DNA from: Clostridium sp. 'deep sea'
Lineage (GTDB): Bacteria; Bacillota; UBA994; PWPR01
Reading direction: 5' to 3'
NCBI RefSeq assembly: GCF_014931565.1
Contig: NZ_CP063353.1
Span: forward strand, 2,046,001-2,110,000
Length of the DNA: 64,000 bases
Of this stretch, positions 54,251 to 63,975 are shown in pieces. The translations under genes and the position numbers were made by a program. The notes under the pieces were generated by a model, which saw only the letters and a list, made by a program, of their open reading frames with translations, searched no databases and was not told the origin of the DNA. Position 1 is the first letter of the stretch. Each line of letters opens with the position of its first letter.

Positions 54251-55268
54251 AATCTATGCTATCTCCTAAGATATCTAACGATTCTAATGCTTTTCCAGTT
54301 CCTTTAGCAACTACTGACACACATTCTTCTGCAATATGGGTTGGCACCATAGTATGTTCAGCCATAAGCCTGTCCAAACCATGTAGTAATGCACCACCAC
54401 CAGTAAGTAATATACCACGATCTATTATGTCTGATGCTAATTCGGGTGGGCATATATCTAATAACCTTCTAACAAGTGATAACATCGAATCAATTGGGTC
54501 TTTTAAAGCCTCATAAACGTGTTGCGATGTAATAGTAATTGTATATGGCAATCCTGTAACTAAGTGACGACCACGTGCTTCCATGGTTTCATCTCTACCA
54601 CCTGGATAAACTGTACCAACTTTAATCTTAATTTCTTCAGCTGTACGTTCTCCAATTGCTAAGTTAAACTCTTTTTTAACGTATCTAATAATAGCTTCGT
54701 CAAATTTATCTCCACCAACACGAAGAGATTCACTTTTAACAATACCACCTAAACTAATAATTGCCACATCAGTAGTTCCACCACCAATATCCACAACCAT
54801 ATTACCAGTTGGCTCTGTAATATCAACACCTGCCCCTAAAGCTGCTGCTAAAGGTTCTTCAATTGTACGTACAAATTTTGCTCCAGCTACTGCTGCAGCC
54901 TCTTTTACTGCTCTTTTTTCTACAGTTGTTGTTCCGCTGGGCACACACACCATCATTCTTGGGCGTGATAATAATCCCTTAGCGCCAACCTTCTGCATAA
55001 AACGTGTAATCATTTTTGCAGTTATATCGTAATCAGCAATAACTCCTTCTTTTAAAGGACGAATTGCTACTATATGACCTGGCGTACGACCAATCATACG
55101 TCGTGCCTCTTCACCAATAGCTAATACTTCTTTAGTATCTTTATTAATTGCAACCACTGAGGGTTCGTGAAGAACAATTCCTTTACCTTTTACAAAAACT
55201 AATACACTCGCAGTCCCTAAATCAATGCCTATATCTTTCGGCTCAAAAAACAAAAGTCCCACCTCCAT
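54249..55268 (-). CDS. mbl: MreB-like actin homologue Mbl
   Basis: This cytoplasmic bacterial actin forms membrane-bound filaments that guide sidewall peptidoglycan synthesis. The 339-residue length is standard. The phosphate-1 motif is DIGIDLGTASVLVF, the phosphate-2 motif VVDIGGGTTDVAII, and the adenosine site GGGALLHGLDRL. I take the ATG at MEVGLLFF because GGAGG lies 7 bp before it. A TTG seven codons in (LFFEPKD) also has a GGAGGTGG site and would give the more usual short N-terminus. Its place after spoIIID is the reason to call it mbl instead of mreB. Confidence 0.93.
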   Translation of the reverse strand: MEVGLLFFEPKDIGIDLGTASVLVFVKGKGIVLHEPSVVAINKDTKEVLAIGEEARRMIGRTPGHIVAIRPLKEGVIADYDITAKMITRFMQKVGAKGLLSRPRMMVCVPSGTTTVEKRAVKEAAAVAGAKFVRTIEEPLAAALGAGVDITEPTGNMVVDIGGGTTDVAIISLGGIVKSESLRVGGDKFDEAIIRYVKKEFNLAIGERTAEEIKIKVGTVYPGGRDETMEARGRHLVTGLPYTITITSQHVYEALKDPIDSMLSLVRRLLDICPPELASDIIDRGILLTGGGALLHGLDRLMAEHTMVPTHIAEECVSVVAKGTGKALESLDILGDSID

Positions 55269-55341
55269 TATCCTACCTCCATTATTGTACCTTATTTAAT
55301 GGGGATACGACAATATTAATGAGAACCTCTCAAGTATTTTT

Positions 55342-55599
55342 TTATTTTTTTCTTCCTCGAGCGTATTTTCTTCTAGTAGCTGCACCTCCACGTAAATGCC
55401 TCATGGACTTATTATATTGCAAAACAGATTTAACATCATCATAGAGACCGCTATTTATTTTTCTTAATCTTTCTGTAACATCTTTATGAACAGTGCTTTT
55501 ACTGACTCCAAAAACTTTAGCGGCCTTGCGTACCGTAGCCTTAGTGCGAACTATATATTTACCAATATCTAATGCCCGCCTATATATACGCTTATTCAT
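55342..55599 (-). CDS. spoIIID: Sporulation transcription factor SpoIIID
   Basis: This 85-residue DNA-binding protein switches the mother-cell programme after sigma-E, repressing or activating many genes. The helix-turn-helix TVRKAAKVFGVSKSTVHKDV fills residues about 22-41 and the end of the family domain LRKINSGLYDDVKSVLQYN follows. The basic tail (MRHLRGGAATRRKYARGRKK) gives the second DNA contact. The GGGGAGG site precedes ATG. It sits between the M23 peptidase gene and mbl, the standard arrangement. Confidence 0.96.
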   Translation of the reverse strand: MNKRIYRRALDIGKYIVRTKATVRKAAKVFGVSKSTVHKDVTERLRKINSGLYDDVKSVLQYNKSMRHLRGGAATRRKYARGRKK

Positions 55600-55618
55600 T
55601 GGCAGACCTCCCCGTAGC

Positions 55619-55644
55619 TGTACATTTACTAAAATATATGTACA
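55619..55644. promoter_or_regulatory. TGTACAT inverted repeat ahead of spoIIID
   Basis: TGTACAT (55619-55625) and ATGTACA (55638-55644) are perfect inverted copies 12 bp apart, just upstream of the ribosome site. It could be an operator (possibly autoregulatory) or an mRNA stem. Confidence 0.4.
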
Positions 55645-55769
55645 ACATACGATAAATAGAATGTCTTAACCGATAAAAGCTCAACAAAACTTTTTATTAT
55701 AAATTCTTTAGTACCTTAATTATACTAATAGATTTTTTAAACTAGGTTATTTTACTAGTTTAAAGCGTT

Positions 55770-55798
55770 AAAATAGCCTCTATATTAGAGACTATTTT
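55770..55798 (-). terminator. Possible terminator between spoIIQ-like gene and spoIIID
   Basis: AAAATAG-C-CTCTA pairs with TAGAG-A-CTATTTT around TAT, with one mismatch. It is 220 bp past the peptidase stop, so the link is uncertain. Confidence 0.45.
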
Positions 55799-56017
55799 TA
55801 GTCGCTATTTTGAATTTTCAGAATGTTTTAAAAACTGTATACAATGTATAATTATTCATTTTCAAATGTTTATGATAATAATTTTAGTTGTTTAAATAAT
55901 TTGATTGTTGCAAATCTTTAGACTCTTTATCATTAAAAGATTCATGAGGTTCACTGCTAAAGTAGTCTCTGTAACATTAACATAAAGAAGAATACTCTAG
56001 CAGTTATCTCAACTCTA

Positions 56018-56764
56018 TTAGGATAATGTGGGCAATAAACTCTCAGGGTCAACTGTTTCACCATTATGTTTTATCATAAAATGAATGTGATTTGGTAAAG
56101 CTGATTCTGCTAAGCTGGATTTTTCAATAATCATTATATTGTCTCCTACTTTTAATGATTCTGTAACAGTTACTAAAACTTTACCTTCACCTTTATAAAC
56201 AGTAGTGTAATTATCACCATGTTTAATTTCAATAACATGTCCCCATTTTTCATTCCAAGTAATACTACTAACTATGCCACTGGCTGCTGTTTTAATATAT
56301 CCACTTTTTTCTACAAATATGTCTATGCCATCATGCATTCGCCAATCTTCATAGGTTGGCCACAATACCACACCGTATGATTTTAATATTTTATTTTCAC
56401 TCGGCCATTGCCATTGTGGTTTTTCTAAGCTCACTGCAACAGGAATATCTTGTTCTAAAGTCTGGTTTTTGCTGATGTCCTTTAATTCTACATTACTTTC
56501 TATTTTTGTACTTTTAGAAATATCTCTATCAACTAGGTCGTCATTTTTAGGTTCTATAGGATCTACTACATCTGGATCAGTTATAGGTGGAAGAGATATA
56601 AACTCCTTGTTAAATGACCTTAATCTCCACCACAATACACCTCCACTAAACACTGCTACAACAAAAAATACAAGTAGTGTTAGTAGTACTTTTTTTCCAT
56701 GTTGTTTTGCTAACCGAGCTATCTTTGTTTTTATGATTTCAAAATTTTTTTTCAAGAAAGACAT
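56018..56764 (-). CDS. M23 peptidase, SpoIIQ-like
   Basis: This 248-residue protein has one N-terminal membrane helix (about 23-46, VLLTLLVFFVVAVFSGGVLWW), a linker rich in acidic residues, and a C-terminal LytM/M23 domain at about 120-245. The zinc ligands are intact: HDGIDIF gives the HxxxD part and NHIHFM the HxH part. In sporulating Clostridia the protein at this place is SpoIIQ, which binds SpoIIIAH across the septum and may also cleave peptidoglycan. The complete zinc site suggests enzymatic activity, unlike Bacillus SpoIIQ. GGGGGG precedes the ATG. Confidence 0.87.
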   Translation of the reverse strand: MSFLKKNFEIIKTKIARLAKQHGKKVLLTLLVFFVVAVFSGGVLWWRLRSFNKEFISLPPITDPDVVDPIEPKNDDLVDRDISKSTKIESNVELKDISKNQTLEQDIPVAVSLEKPQWQWPSENKILKSYGVVLWPTYEDWRMHDGIDIFVEKSGYIKTAASGIVSSITWNEKWGHVIEIKHGDNYTTVYKGEGKVLVTVTESLKVGDNIMIIEKSSLAESALPNHIHFMIKHNGETVDPESLLPTLS

Positions 56765-56821
56765 ATAAAAATCCCCCCATTAATCATTGTTGACTAATAG
56801 AGGGATTTTATACTTTATTTA

Positions 56822-57709
56822 CTAAATAAAAAATAGTTTTTGATAAAATTTAGCCTGCTCAATACAGGCCATAAAATGGCTTTTTATAATCTCTTCATCT
56901 TTAATAAATGGTTCACCGCTAATATCCACACTATCATGAATTTCGCTTCCTAAACAGACAAAGGTTCTTTTTTTAAGATTGCTGTTTAAGGAATCCCATA
57001 GCTGTTGCATCTCTATAGTATCATAGATATCAGGAAACTTTATTATTGATGATAAATTACTATTCTCAACTTTATTTATTAGCTGTAAATTATGCTCTTC
57101 TATCATAACAGTTAGTCCACTATTTTCTGTTTCATTACCGGTTAGTATGTTTGCATATTGAGATAAAAGATTAAAATCCGTATTTTCGTTACAGACAACA
57201 ACTAAACCTCTGTTCATTTCCTCACACAAGTTAACATAATCTTCTATCATTTTTTTTCCATAATAAGGTATTATACTTACACCATGAGCGTGAAGGTTAG
57301 AGGGCTGTAATCCATCCCATCCCATTACTCTACCAATTATTCCATTACCAGCTAAATTATTGTTATCATTACTATACTCTGCAAACCTAGCATCTACTAT
57401 AACTGGTAACTCGTGCCTTAGAGCTTGTACAATGGTACACTCTAATGCTCTTAATCCATAAGCACCATATTGCAAGTAGGAAGAAAGCCTGGGCATTATG
57501 CAGCATATATAAGGAGAGATTGTTTCAATAATATACTTTTCATAAACAACCAACGATTCTGAAACAGCAGCCCAGTTTCGCCCAAACTCACTAACTTTAC
57601 TTTTTTTTAACCATGGAGGTAATTTTTCAAAGTTAGTATCTATTGTTAACATTATGTTACTTTTTAAATTTGCACGTCTTTGGTACAATACATCTGCAAA
57701 ATTTCTCAT
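56822..57709 (-). CDS. OMP decarboxylase-like protein, catalytic site lost
   Basis: This 295-residue protein aligns by eye along its length with class 2 orotidine 5'-phosphate decarboxylase: FADVLYQRRANL, IMLTIDTNFEKLPPWL, YGAYGLRALECTIV, then PVIVDARFAEYS where active enzymes have DAKRGDI, and SIIPYYGKK where they have SPYLG. The Lys of the VVKP motif is also missing (CIMPRL). It therefore looks like a pseudo-enzyme with the barrel fold. It lies between spoIID and the spoIIQ-like gene and is probably cotranscribed. Start MRNFADV follows GGGGTG; the alternative GTG lies inside the ribosome site. A sporulation role is inferred only from location. Confidence 0.7.
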   Translation of the reverse strand: MRNFADVLYQRRANLKSNIMLTIDTNFEKLPPWLKKSKVSEFGRNWAAVSESLVVYEKYIIETISPYICCIMPRLSSYLQYGAYGLRALECTIVQALRHELPVIVDARFAEYSNDNNNLAGNGIIGRVMGWDGLQPSNLHAHGVSIIPYYGKKMIEDYVNLCEEMNRGLVVVCNENTDFNLLSQYANILTGNETENSGLTVMIEEHNLQLINKVENSNLSSIIKFPDIYDTIEMQQLWDSLNSNLKKRTFVCLGSEIHDSVDISGEPFIKDEEIIKSHFMACIEQAKFYQKLFFI

Positions 57710-57797
57710 TGAGCTCACCCCGGTACACTGTTGTATATGTTTATTCTATTTTAACTTATTTATGTTGAAAAGAAAACTTTTTATTTGCTATCACACA

Positions 57798-58769
57798 TTA
57801 TTTTGCCTTTATCTTTTTTATTTCTATTCCCTGATAATACTTTTTTAATATTTCTTGACAATTAAATCCTTTTTTAGCCATTCCATTAGCACCATATTGA
57901 CACATACCTACACCATGACCATATCCTCTAGTATTAAACTCTAAACAATCTCCAACAACTTTAAAGTTAAACCAAGTTGAGTTAAGGTCTAGTGATTTCC
58001 TTAAGTTTACAGCTTCATATGTAATGTTCCCAATCTTTAGTTCTGCTACTCTATTAGTTGCGGTATACTTATTTATGCTCATTCTTGGTAATGTAGATTT
58101 TAGGTTTGCAACTGGCAAAACCATATTATTGTTTTCAGCTAGTGCTAATGACGCCTGATTGATAGTAATTTTTTTTGTTGAAAAATATTTTGGTGAATCA
58201 CCACAATATTCACATTTTACCCCTGTTAGATATTCGATATCTTTCTGCCAAACCTCACCAGAATTTTCTGTGTGACCACCGCAAGTAGAGTGAAATAAAG
58301 GATCAATAGGAGTGTTATTATAGACTATAATCCATCCCTTGGTACTAGAAACAGCTTTACATATTTTATTATAGTACGTTTTATAATTATTGCCCCATTT
58401 ACTTTTCATTTCAGCTATTGTGTTGTAGGCTTGGCAACATAATGAACTAGTACAAACATCTGCTTCATATCTTTGACAACCACTTCCACCATATATTTTA
58501 AGCCGTCTATAGACATAAGTACGGGCAGCAACTGCTTGTGCTCTTAATGCTTCGTATTCAAAATTAGCAGGCATTTCTGCTGCAATTACACCTACTAAGT
58601 AATGTCCTAACTCCATTTTTACATACTTATTTTGAGACGCTAAGTAAACATTTAAACTAACATTTACATCTAAATCTACTGGTGAAGTGATCTTAAAACT
58701 TCCTATTAACAACGGTACAATAACTAAAATTATTACAAAAAAAAGAGCAGTTAAAAAAACAGTACGCAC
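57798..58769 (-). CDS. spoIID: Stage II sporulation protein D
   Basis: SpoIID is a membrane-anchored lytic transglycosylase that works with SpoIIP and SpoIIM in engulfment of the forespore. The 323-residue protein has an N-terminal membrane helix (about 4-25), then EMPANFEYEALRAQAVAARTYVY containing the catalytic Glu, STCGGHTENSGEVW, and the end motif GYGHGVGMCQYGANGMAKKG. Cys pairs occur (CTSSLCC, CEYC) that may bind zinc. The start is GTG with GAGG upstream; no in-frame ATG is near. It is next in line after murA. Confidence 0.95.
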   Translation of the reverse strand: MRTVFLTALFFVIILVIVPLLIGSFKITSPVDLDVNVSLNVYLASQNKYVKMELGHYLVGVIAAEMPANFEYEALRAQAVAARTYVYRRLKIYGGSGCQRYEADVCTSSLCCQAYNTIAEMKSKWGNNYKTYYNKICKAVSSTKGWIIVYNNTPIDPLFHSTCGGHTENSGEVWQKDIEYLTGVKCEYCGDSPKYFSTKKITINQASLALAENNNMVLPVANLKSTLPRMSINKYTATNRVAELKIGNITYEAVNLRKSLDLNSTWFNFKVVGDCLEFNTRGYGHGVGMCQYGANGMAKKGFNCQEILKKYYQGIEIKKIKAK

Positions 58770-58830
58770 TATTCCTCATCCTCTCAAGTCTTGCTAAAGC
58801 ATATGGTAATGAGAAGATAAATAGAACAGT

Positions 58831-60111
58831 CTATTCGCCAATTACCTGTTTTTTTACAGCTCCTGTTCGGGTTATATTTGCGCCTACATTTCTTAATTTA
58901 GACTCAAAGTGCTCATAACCTCTATCTATATGATTTACTCCACTAACTTGGGTCGTACCTTCTGCCACTAAGCCAGCTAATACCAAGGCAGCACCTGCTC
59001 GTAAATCGCTTGATTGAACCTTTACTCCATAGAGTTTTTTAACACCTTTAACTACTGCCTTATTTCCATCAGTCCTTATTTTAGCACCCATTCTACACAG
59101 TTCATTAACATGCATGAACCTGTTTTCGAATACCGTTTCTGATACTACACTTACTCCTTTTCCTAAAGTCATCAGTGCCATCATTTGAGCCTGCATATCT
59201 GTAGGAAACCCCGGATATGGTAGTGTATTGATATCTGTTGATATAATCTCACTAGGTCCTATTACTTGAAGCGCCTCACCATAGTCATTTATTCTAACGC
59301 CTGTCTCTCTCAGCTTAGCCATAACAGGACATAAATGATGAGGTAAAACATTTTTTATTACAATATTTCCTTGGGTAATAGCTGAAGCTACCATATAGGT
59401 ACCGGCTTCAATGCGATCTGGAATTATTCTATGATTAGTGGGGTGTAGTTTTTGTACCCCTGTAATCCTTATAGTAGGTGTTCCAGCACCATTGATATGA
59501 GCACCCATACTATTAATCATGTTAGCTAAATCAATTATTTCAGGCTCTCTTGCGGCATTTTCAATTATAGTAACTCCACTAGTTGTAGCCGCTAACATCA
59601 TTAGGTTCTCTGTAGCTCCTACGCTAGGAAAATCTAAATATACTGTTGCACCTCTTAATTTACCAGATATTTTGCCTTCTATACAACCGTAGTTTTCTGT
59701 AATGTTTACACCTAAAGCTTTAAATCCTTTCAAATGTAAATCTATCGGTCTTGTACCTATAGCACATCCACCGGGCATTGCTACTTTTGCATGACCAGTT
59801 CGGGATAATAAAGCACCCATAATTAATACAGAAGCTCTCATTCTTCTTACTAAATTATAAGGGGTTTCTGTGCTTGTTATGTTGTGTGCATCTACTATTA
59901 CAGCGTTTCCTTCTCTTCTTATTTTGCATCCTAAGCTACTTAATAACTCTATCATTGTATGAACATCCGCTAAATCTGGTACTGACTCTAATCTACTAAT
60001 TCCAGGTGCTAAAATTGTTGCTGCTAAAGCTGGTAAACAGGCATTCTTTGATCCACTTACAGTTAGCTCACCGTGTAAGCGATGTCCTCCATATATTTTT
60101 ATAGTCTTCAA
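58831..60111 (-). CDS. murA: UDP-N-acetylglucosamine 1-carboxyvinyltransferase
   Basis: MurA transfers enolpyruvate from PEP to UDP-GlcNAc, the first committed step of peptidoglycan synthesis. The 426-residue protein has the catalytic Cys in MPGGCAIGTRP at about residue 119 (the fosfomycin target), with GSKNACLPAL at the N-terminus and GFPTDMQAQMMAL after residue 300. The start is TTG: the frame MKTIKIYGG begins there behind GAAGG, and the nearby ATG is out of frame. It lies between ywmB and spoIID, the usual Clostridia position. Confidence 0.96.
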   Translation of the reverse strand: MKTIKIYGGHRLHGELTVSGSKNACLPALAATILAPGISRLESVPDLADVHTMIELLSSLGCKIRREGNAVIVDAHNITSTETPYNLVRRMRASVLIMGALLSRTGHAKVAMPGGCAIGTRPIDLHLKGFKALGVNITENYGCIEGKISGKLRGATVYLDFPSVGATENLMMLAATTSGVTIIENAAREPEIIDLANMINSMGAHINGAGTPTIRITGVQKLHPTNHRIIPDRIEAGTYMVASAITQGNIVIKNVLPHHLCPVMAKLRETGVRINDYGEALQVIGPSEIISTDINTLPYPGFPTDMQAQMMALMTLGKGVSVVSETVFENRFMHVNELCRMGAKIRTDGNKAVVKGVKKLYGVKVQSSDLRAGAALVLAGLVAEGTTQVSGVNHIDRGYEHFESKLRNVGANITRTGAVKKQVIGE

Positions 60112-60132
60112 AAAGCATCGCCTTCTTTCTTG

Positions 60133-60879
60133 CTAGTAACTTGAGGCAATAGCAGGATATCCCAGCCACAAATAATACCTACCTTCATCATCCTTTCTTG
60201 CAGAGATTTGCATATTAAAAGACCATCCGTAAGGTTTTTCGTTTAAGAGTGGACTATTTCCACATAAACTTATAACTTGGTTATCCACAAAAAAATCTGT
60301 AATGTCGCATTGCATTAATTTTACAAGCTTAGTTATTAATGATATAACATCTTCTTCGGGTGTGTTGCTATCAACAAAGCCTAATACTGAACAATTAATT
60401 TGTCCTTTCGCAGATAGTTGCTCTAGGGCAGTATTAATTATTTTGTGAAAACTCAAAAGTCTATCTATATTTTCATTTCCATCAATATTTATTAAAATAT
60501 TGCTATCTACTGCAACTTCTTTTTGGTCGTAAAAGGTCTGCATAGATAAAGTTATATGTTCTCCATCATTTAGCTTACCTGTTACTGTTACCTCCCGATA
60601 ACCTTCATGGTTTACACTTGTAAAATTAGATAAATTACTTAATTTTAATGAACCAATAAGATCTTTAAGTTGCTGCTCCATGTCGGCTTGGTCTAAAACT
60701 TGATTTTGCATTTTTGCATAAATACTAAGATTACTAGATAGTGTATTACAATTACTTTGTATCCAAGCATTTTTAATTGCCTCAATGCTTGCATCTACTG
60801 TTGAGTTTGCAAAACTAGCTGATATTACTACCGTAGTTAGAGTAAGTAAACAAAATATAAAAGCTACTTTTTTGGTCAC
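60133..60879 (-). CDS. ywmB: YwmB family exported protein
   Basis: This 248-residue protein has a signal peptide at about 1-24 (KKVAFIFCLLTLTTVVISASFA). The remainder matches the YwmB TATA-box-like fold family in style: SIEAIKNAWIQSNCN at the start and SWNMQISAR-type strands at the end. The start is GTG behind GGGGGAAT. In many Firmicutes ywmB stands just before murA and spoIID, as here, but its function remains unknown. The stop lies 21 bp from the murA start, so the genes are probably one operon. Confidence 0.88.
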   Translation of the reverse strand: MTKKVAFIFCLLTLTTVVISASFANSTVDASIEAIKNAWIQSNCNTLSSNLSIYAKMQNQVLDQADMEQQLKDLIGSLKLSNLSNFTSVNHEGYREVTVTGKLNDGEHITLSMQTFYDQKEVAVDSNILINIDGNENIDRLLSFHKIINTALEQLSAKGQINCSVLGFVDSNTPEEDVISLITKLVKLMQCDITDFFVDNQVISLCGNSPLLNEKPYGWSFNMQISARKDDEGRYYLWLGYPAIASSY

Positions 60880-61277
60880 TTTAATTCCCCCAAATAAGTT
60901 AAAGTACTTTGTTTATTTTACTTATATCAAGTAAAATAAAACGACTAGTCAAAAATATTGTCATTAAAACAATTTGCTTCAAAACTATTTGATAAAACTA
61001 ACTTTAATATTACATTTTAAGTATTAAATAAAATGTATATTAGTAATTTTTGACAGGTCTTAATACATTTATACTTTGTTTTTAATTACTCCTTCATATG
61101 ATATTTTAAAAGAGGTAGATTATAAAACTTTATGACGAAAAAAGAATTTTTTTCGCTGGACATGAAATATCTCTTCTTTACTTATTATTGTGTTTTTGGG
61201 CACTTTTTTTTCATGAGAAATAATGAAAATTAAAATACAGTTTTCAAGCAATAATAAATAATGGTATTTATGCAATT
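60880..61277. other. Intergenic stretch, no gene seen
   Basis: These 398 bp are AT-rich. A short perfect-like stem CGAAAAAA / TTTTTTTCG lies at 61136-61155. A 23-codon plus-strand frame near 61163 has no ribosome site and is not counted. Confidence 0.5.
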
Positions 61278-61661
61278 TTATTTTTTTTGTAAGGCCTTTT
61301 TGGAGGCTACTACAAGTATAATATCTTTATTTGAATCGGGCCTTGATACTACTTTAAACTTAAGATTTTTATCTTGAGCATACGCTATGTAATCACCAAG
61401 CTGCTTTATATAATTGCCTTTAACTAGCACTACATAGGCTTGCTCATTGTTCATAGCATCAGTAATTTTGGGATTCATTTCTTTTGATTTTGTTAGCTCT
61501 ATTACAGTTAAATAGCTAATTACCCGTTCTGCGAATGTTCCTAAATATTTCCTTTTTTCATCCACTTTAAGTTCAGGTACACCATGGTATGCTTGTAAAA
61601 GAGTATTCTCTAATAAACTTTTATCTTCTCCTTGATTTTTTTTAAAATCCTTCTTTTCCAT
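61278..61661 (-). CDS. YueI family protein (DUF1694)
   Basis: This 127-residue soluble protein matches YueI/DUF1694: the motif AYHGVPELKVDEKRKYLGTFAERV at the N-terminal third is diagnostic, and the centre has a Rossmann-like strand pattern (AYVVLVKGNY, KFKVVSRPD). The GGGAG site precedes ATG. In Firmicutes it is common but uncharacterised. It stands between the atp operon and ywmB with long gaps on both sides, so it is likely its own unit. Confidence 0.88.
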   Translation of the reverse strand: MEKKDFKKNQGEDKSLLENTLLQAYHGVPELKVDEKRKYLGTFAERVISYLTVIELTKSKEMNPKITDAMNNEQAYVVLVKGNYIKQLGDYIAYAQDKNLKFKVVSRPDSNKDIILVVASKKALQKK

Positions 61662-61711
61662 CTTGATATCTCCCTAAATATTATAATGTTTAATTTATCT
61701 AAGTTAATATA

Positions 61712-61759
61712 TAGTACACAATGTTAACGCGTTTTGTGCGAAGCTTTTTTGGTGTACTA
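61712..61759. repeat. 48-bp inverted-repeat fragment ahead of the YueI gene
   Basis: TAGTACAC and GTGTACTA flank 32 bp that include AATGTTAACGCG. Related words (AGTGTACTC, GAGTACACT, AATGTTAAGCG) occur at the ends of the MITE-like element at 61838-62097, so this may be a decayed relative or a shared operator. Confidence 0.4.
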
Positions 61760-61837
61760 TTATTATTGTATAGCTTAACTTATTTTATCGCATTTTTGCA
61801 AAAATTTTTTAAAAATTTTAAAACGGTCTATTTAACC

Positions 61838-62097
61838 TGTAGTGTACTCTTTTTTATTAGATAACAGGTTTCACCTTGTTTTATAAGGTAACGATTTTAT
61901 AATTACAAATGTACTCATTTTAATCGAGTTTTCGCAGCGTAGCAAGCATAAAATACCACGTATGCCAAAGGCATACACACAACGCGAGCACAGTGAGCAC
62001 ACCACGTATTTGCTAAGCAAATACACACCACACGACGACAATATGTTTTATGGAGTATAACGGAGCGAAGCCAATAATGTTAAGCGAGTACACTACA
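61838..62097. mobile_element. MITE-like element of 260 bp with 12-bp terminal inverted repeats
   Basis: TGTAGTGTACTC at 61838-61849 and GAGTACACTACA at 62086-62097 are perfect inverted copies with TG...CA ends. The inside has no gene but carries palindromes GTATGCC-AAA-GGCATAC (61960-61976) and GTATTTGCT-A-AGCAAATAC (62006-62024), each preceded by ACCAC. Between them GAGCACA is repeated directly (61986, 61995). The base composition of this inner part is less AT-rich than its surroundings. No clear target duplication is visible. The right end abuts the atpC terminator exactly. Confidence 0.6.
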
Positions 62098-62135
62098 AAA
62101 ATGGGGTAATTCACATCAGTGAATTACCCCATTTT
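62098..62135 (-). terminator. atp operon terminator
   Basis: A 17-bp perfect stem, AAAATGGGGTAATTCAC with its complement, and loop ATCA, 2 bp past the atpC stop. The T-run on the minus strand is short and runs straight into the MITE-like element. Confidence 0.92.
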
Positions 62136-62137
62136 GA

Positions 62138-62542
62138 TTATTTAAAGTTTTTAGTTTTAAGACGAGCCATAGCTCTATCTAAAGCTGCCTTAGCCCTAGT
62201 ATGGTCAATCTTATCACTTGTATCCTTTAATCTTTTTTCCGCGCGTTCTTTTGCTTCTTTAGCACGATTAATATCTATCTCACTTTGCAACTCAGCTGTA
62301 CGTGCTAATACGGTAATTTGCTCGGTTGAAACCTCCAAAAAGCCCCCTGAAACAGCTATTAGATCATGACTACTATCATTCACCTTAACTCGCATCACTC
62401 CGGCCTGTAGAGTGGCTAAAATCGGTGTATGTCCTGGCATAATTCCCAGCTCACCTGATTTTGCTTTTGCTATTACCATATTAATTTCTTTACTATATAC
62501 AGTACGCTGTGGTGTAACTATATCGAGTTTTATTGAACTCAT
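62138..62542 (-). CDS. atpC: F1F0 ATP synthase epsilon subunit
   Basis: This 134-residue subunit of the F1 central stalk couples rotation to catalysis and can inhibit ATP hydrolysis. The N-terminal beta-sandwich has the typical LDIVTPQRTVYSKEI and GELGIMPGHTPILATLQAG. The C-terminal helical hairpin is present (INRAKEAKERAEKRL, ARAALDRAMARLK-like). AGGTG precedes ATG. The gap to atpD is 14 bp, and it is the last gene of the atp operon. Confidence 0.96.
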   Translation of the reverse strand: MSSIKLDIVTPQRTVYSKEINMVIAKAKSGELGIMPGHTPILATLQAGVMRVKVNDSSHDLIAVSGGFLEVSTEQITVLARTAELQSEIDINRAKEAKERAEKRLKDTSDKIDHTRAKAALDRAMARLKTKNFK

Positions 62543-62556
62543 AGTCGCTCACCTAC

Positions 62557-63975
<1,419 letters not shown>

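Larger units (their letters stand above)
55600..56017. other. Intergenic region upstream of spoIIID
   Basis: These 417 bp separate the spoIIQ-like gene from spoIIID. They hold an inverted repeat at 55619-55644 and a hairpin at 55770-55798. No other gene is seen. A sigma-E promoter is expected here, but I find only a partial -10 (CATATATT) near 55630. Confidence 0.55.

Noticed and set aside
61163-61234. 23-codon plus-strand frame MKYLFF...
   Set aside because: No ribosome site, low complexity, and within an AT-rich spacer.
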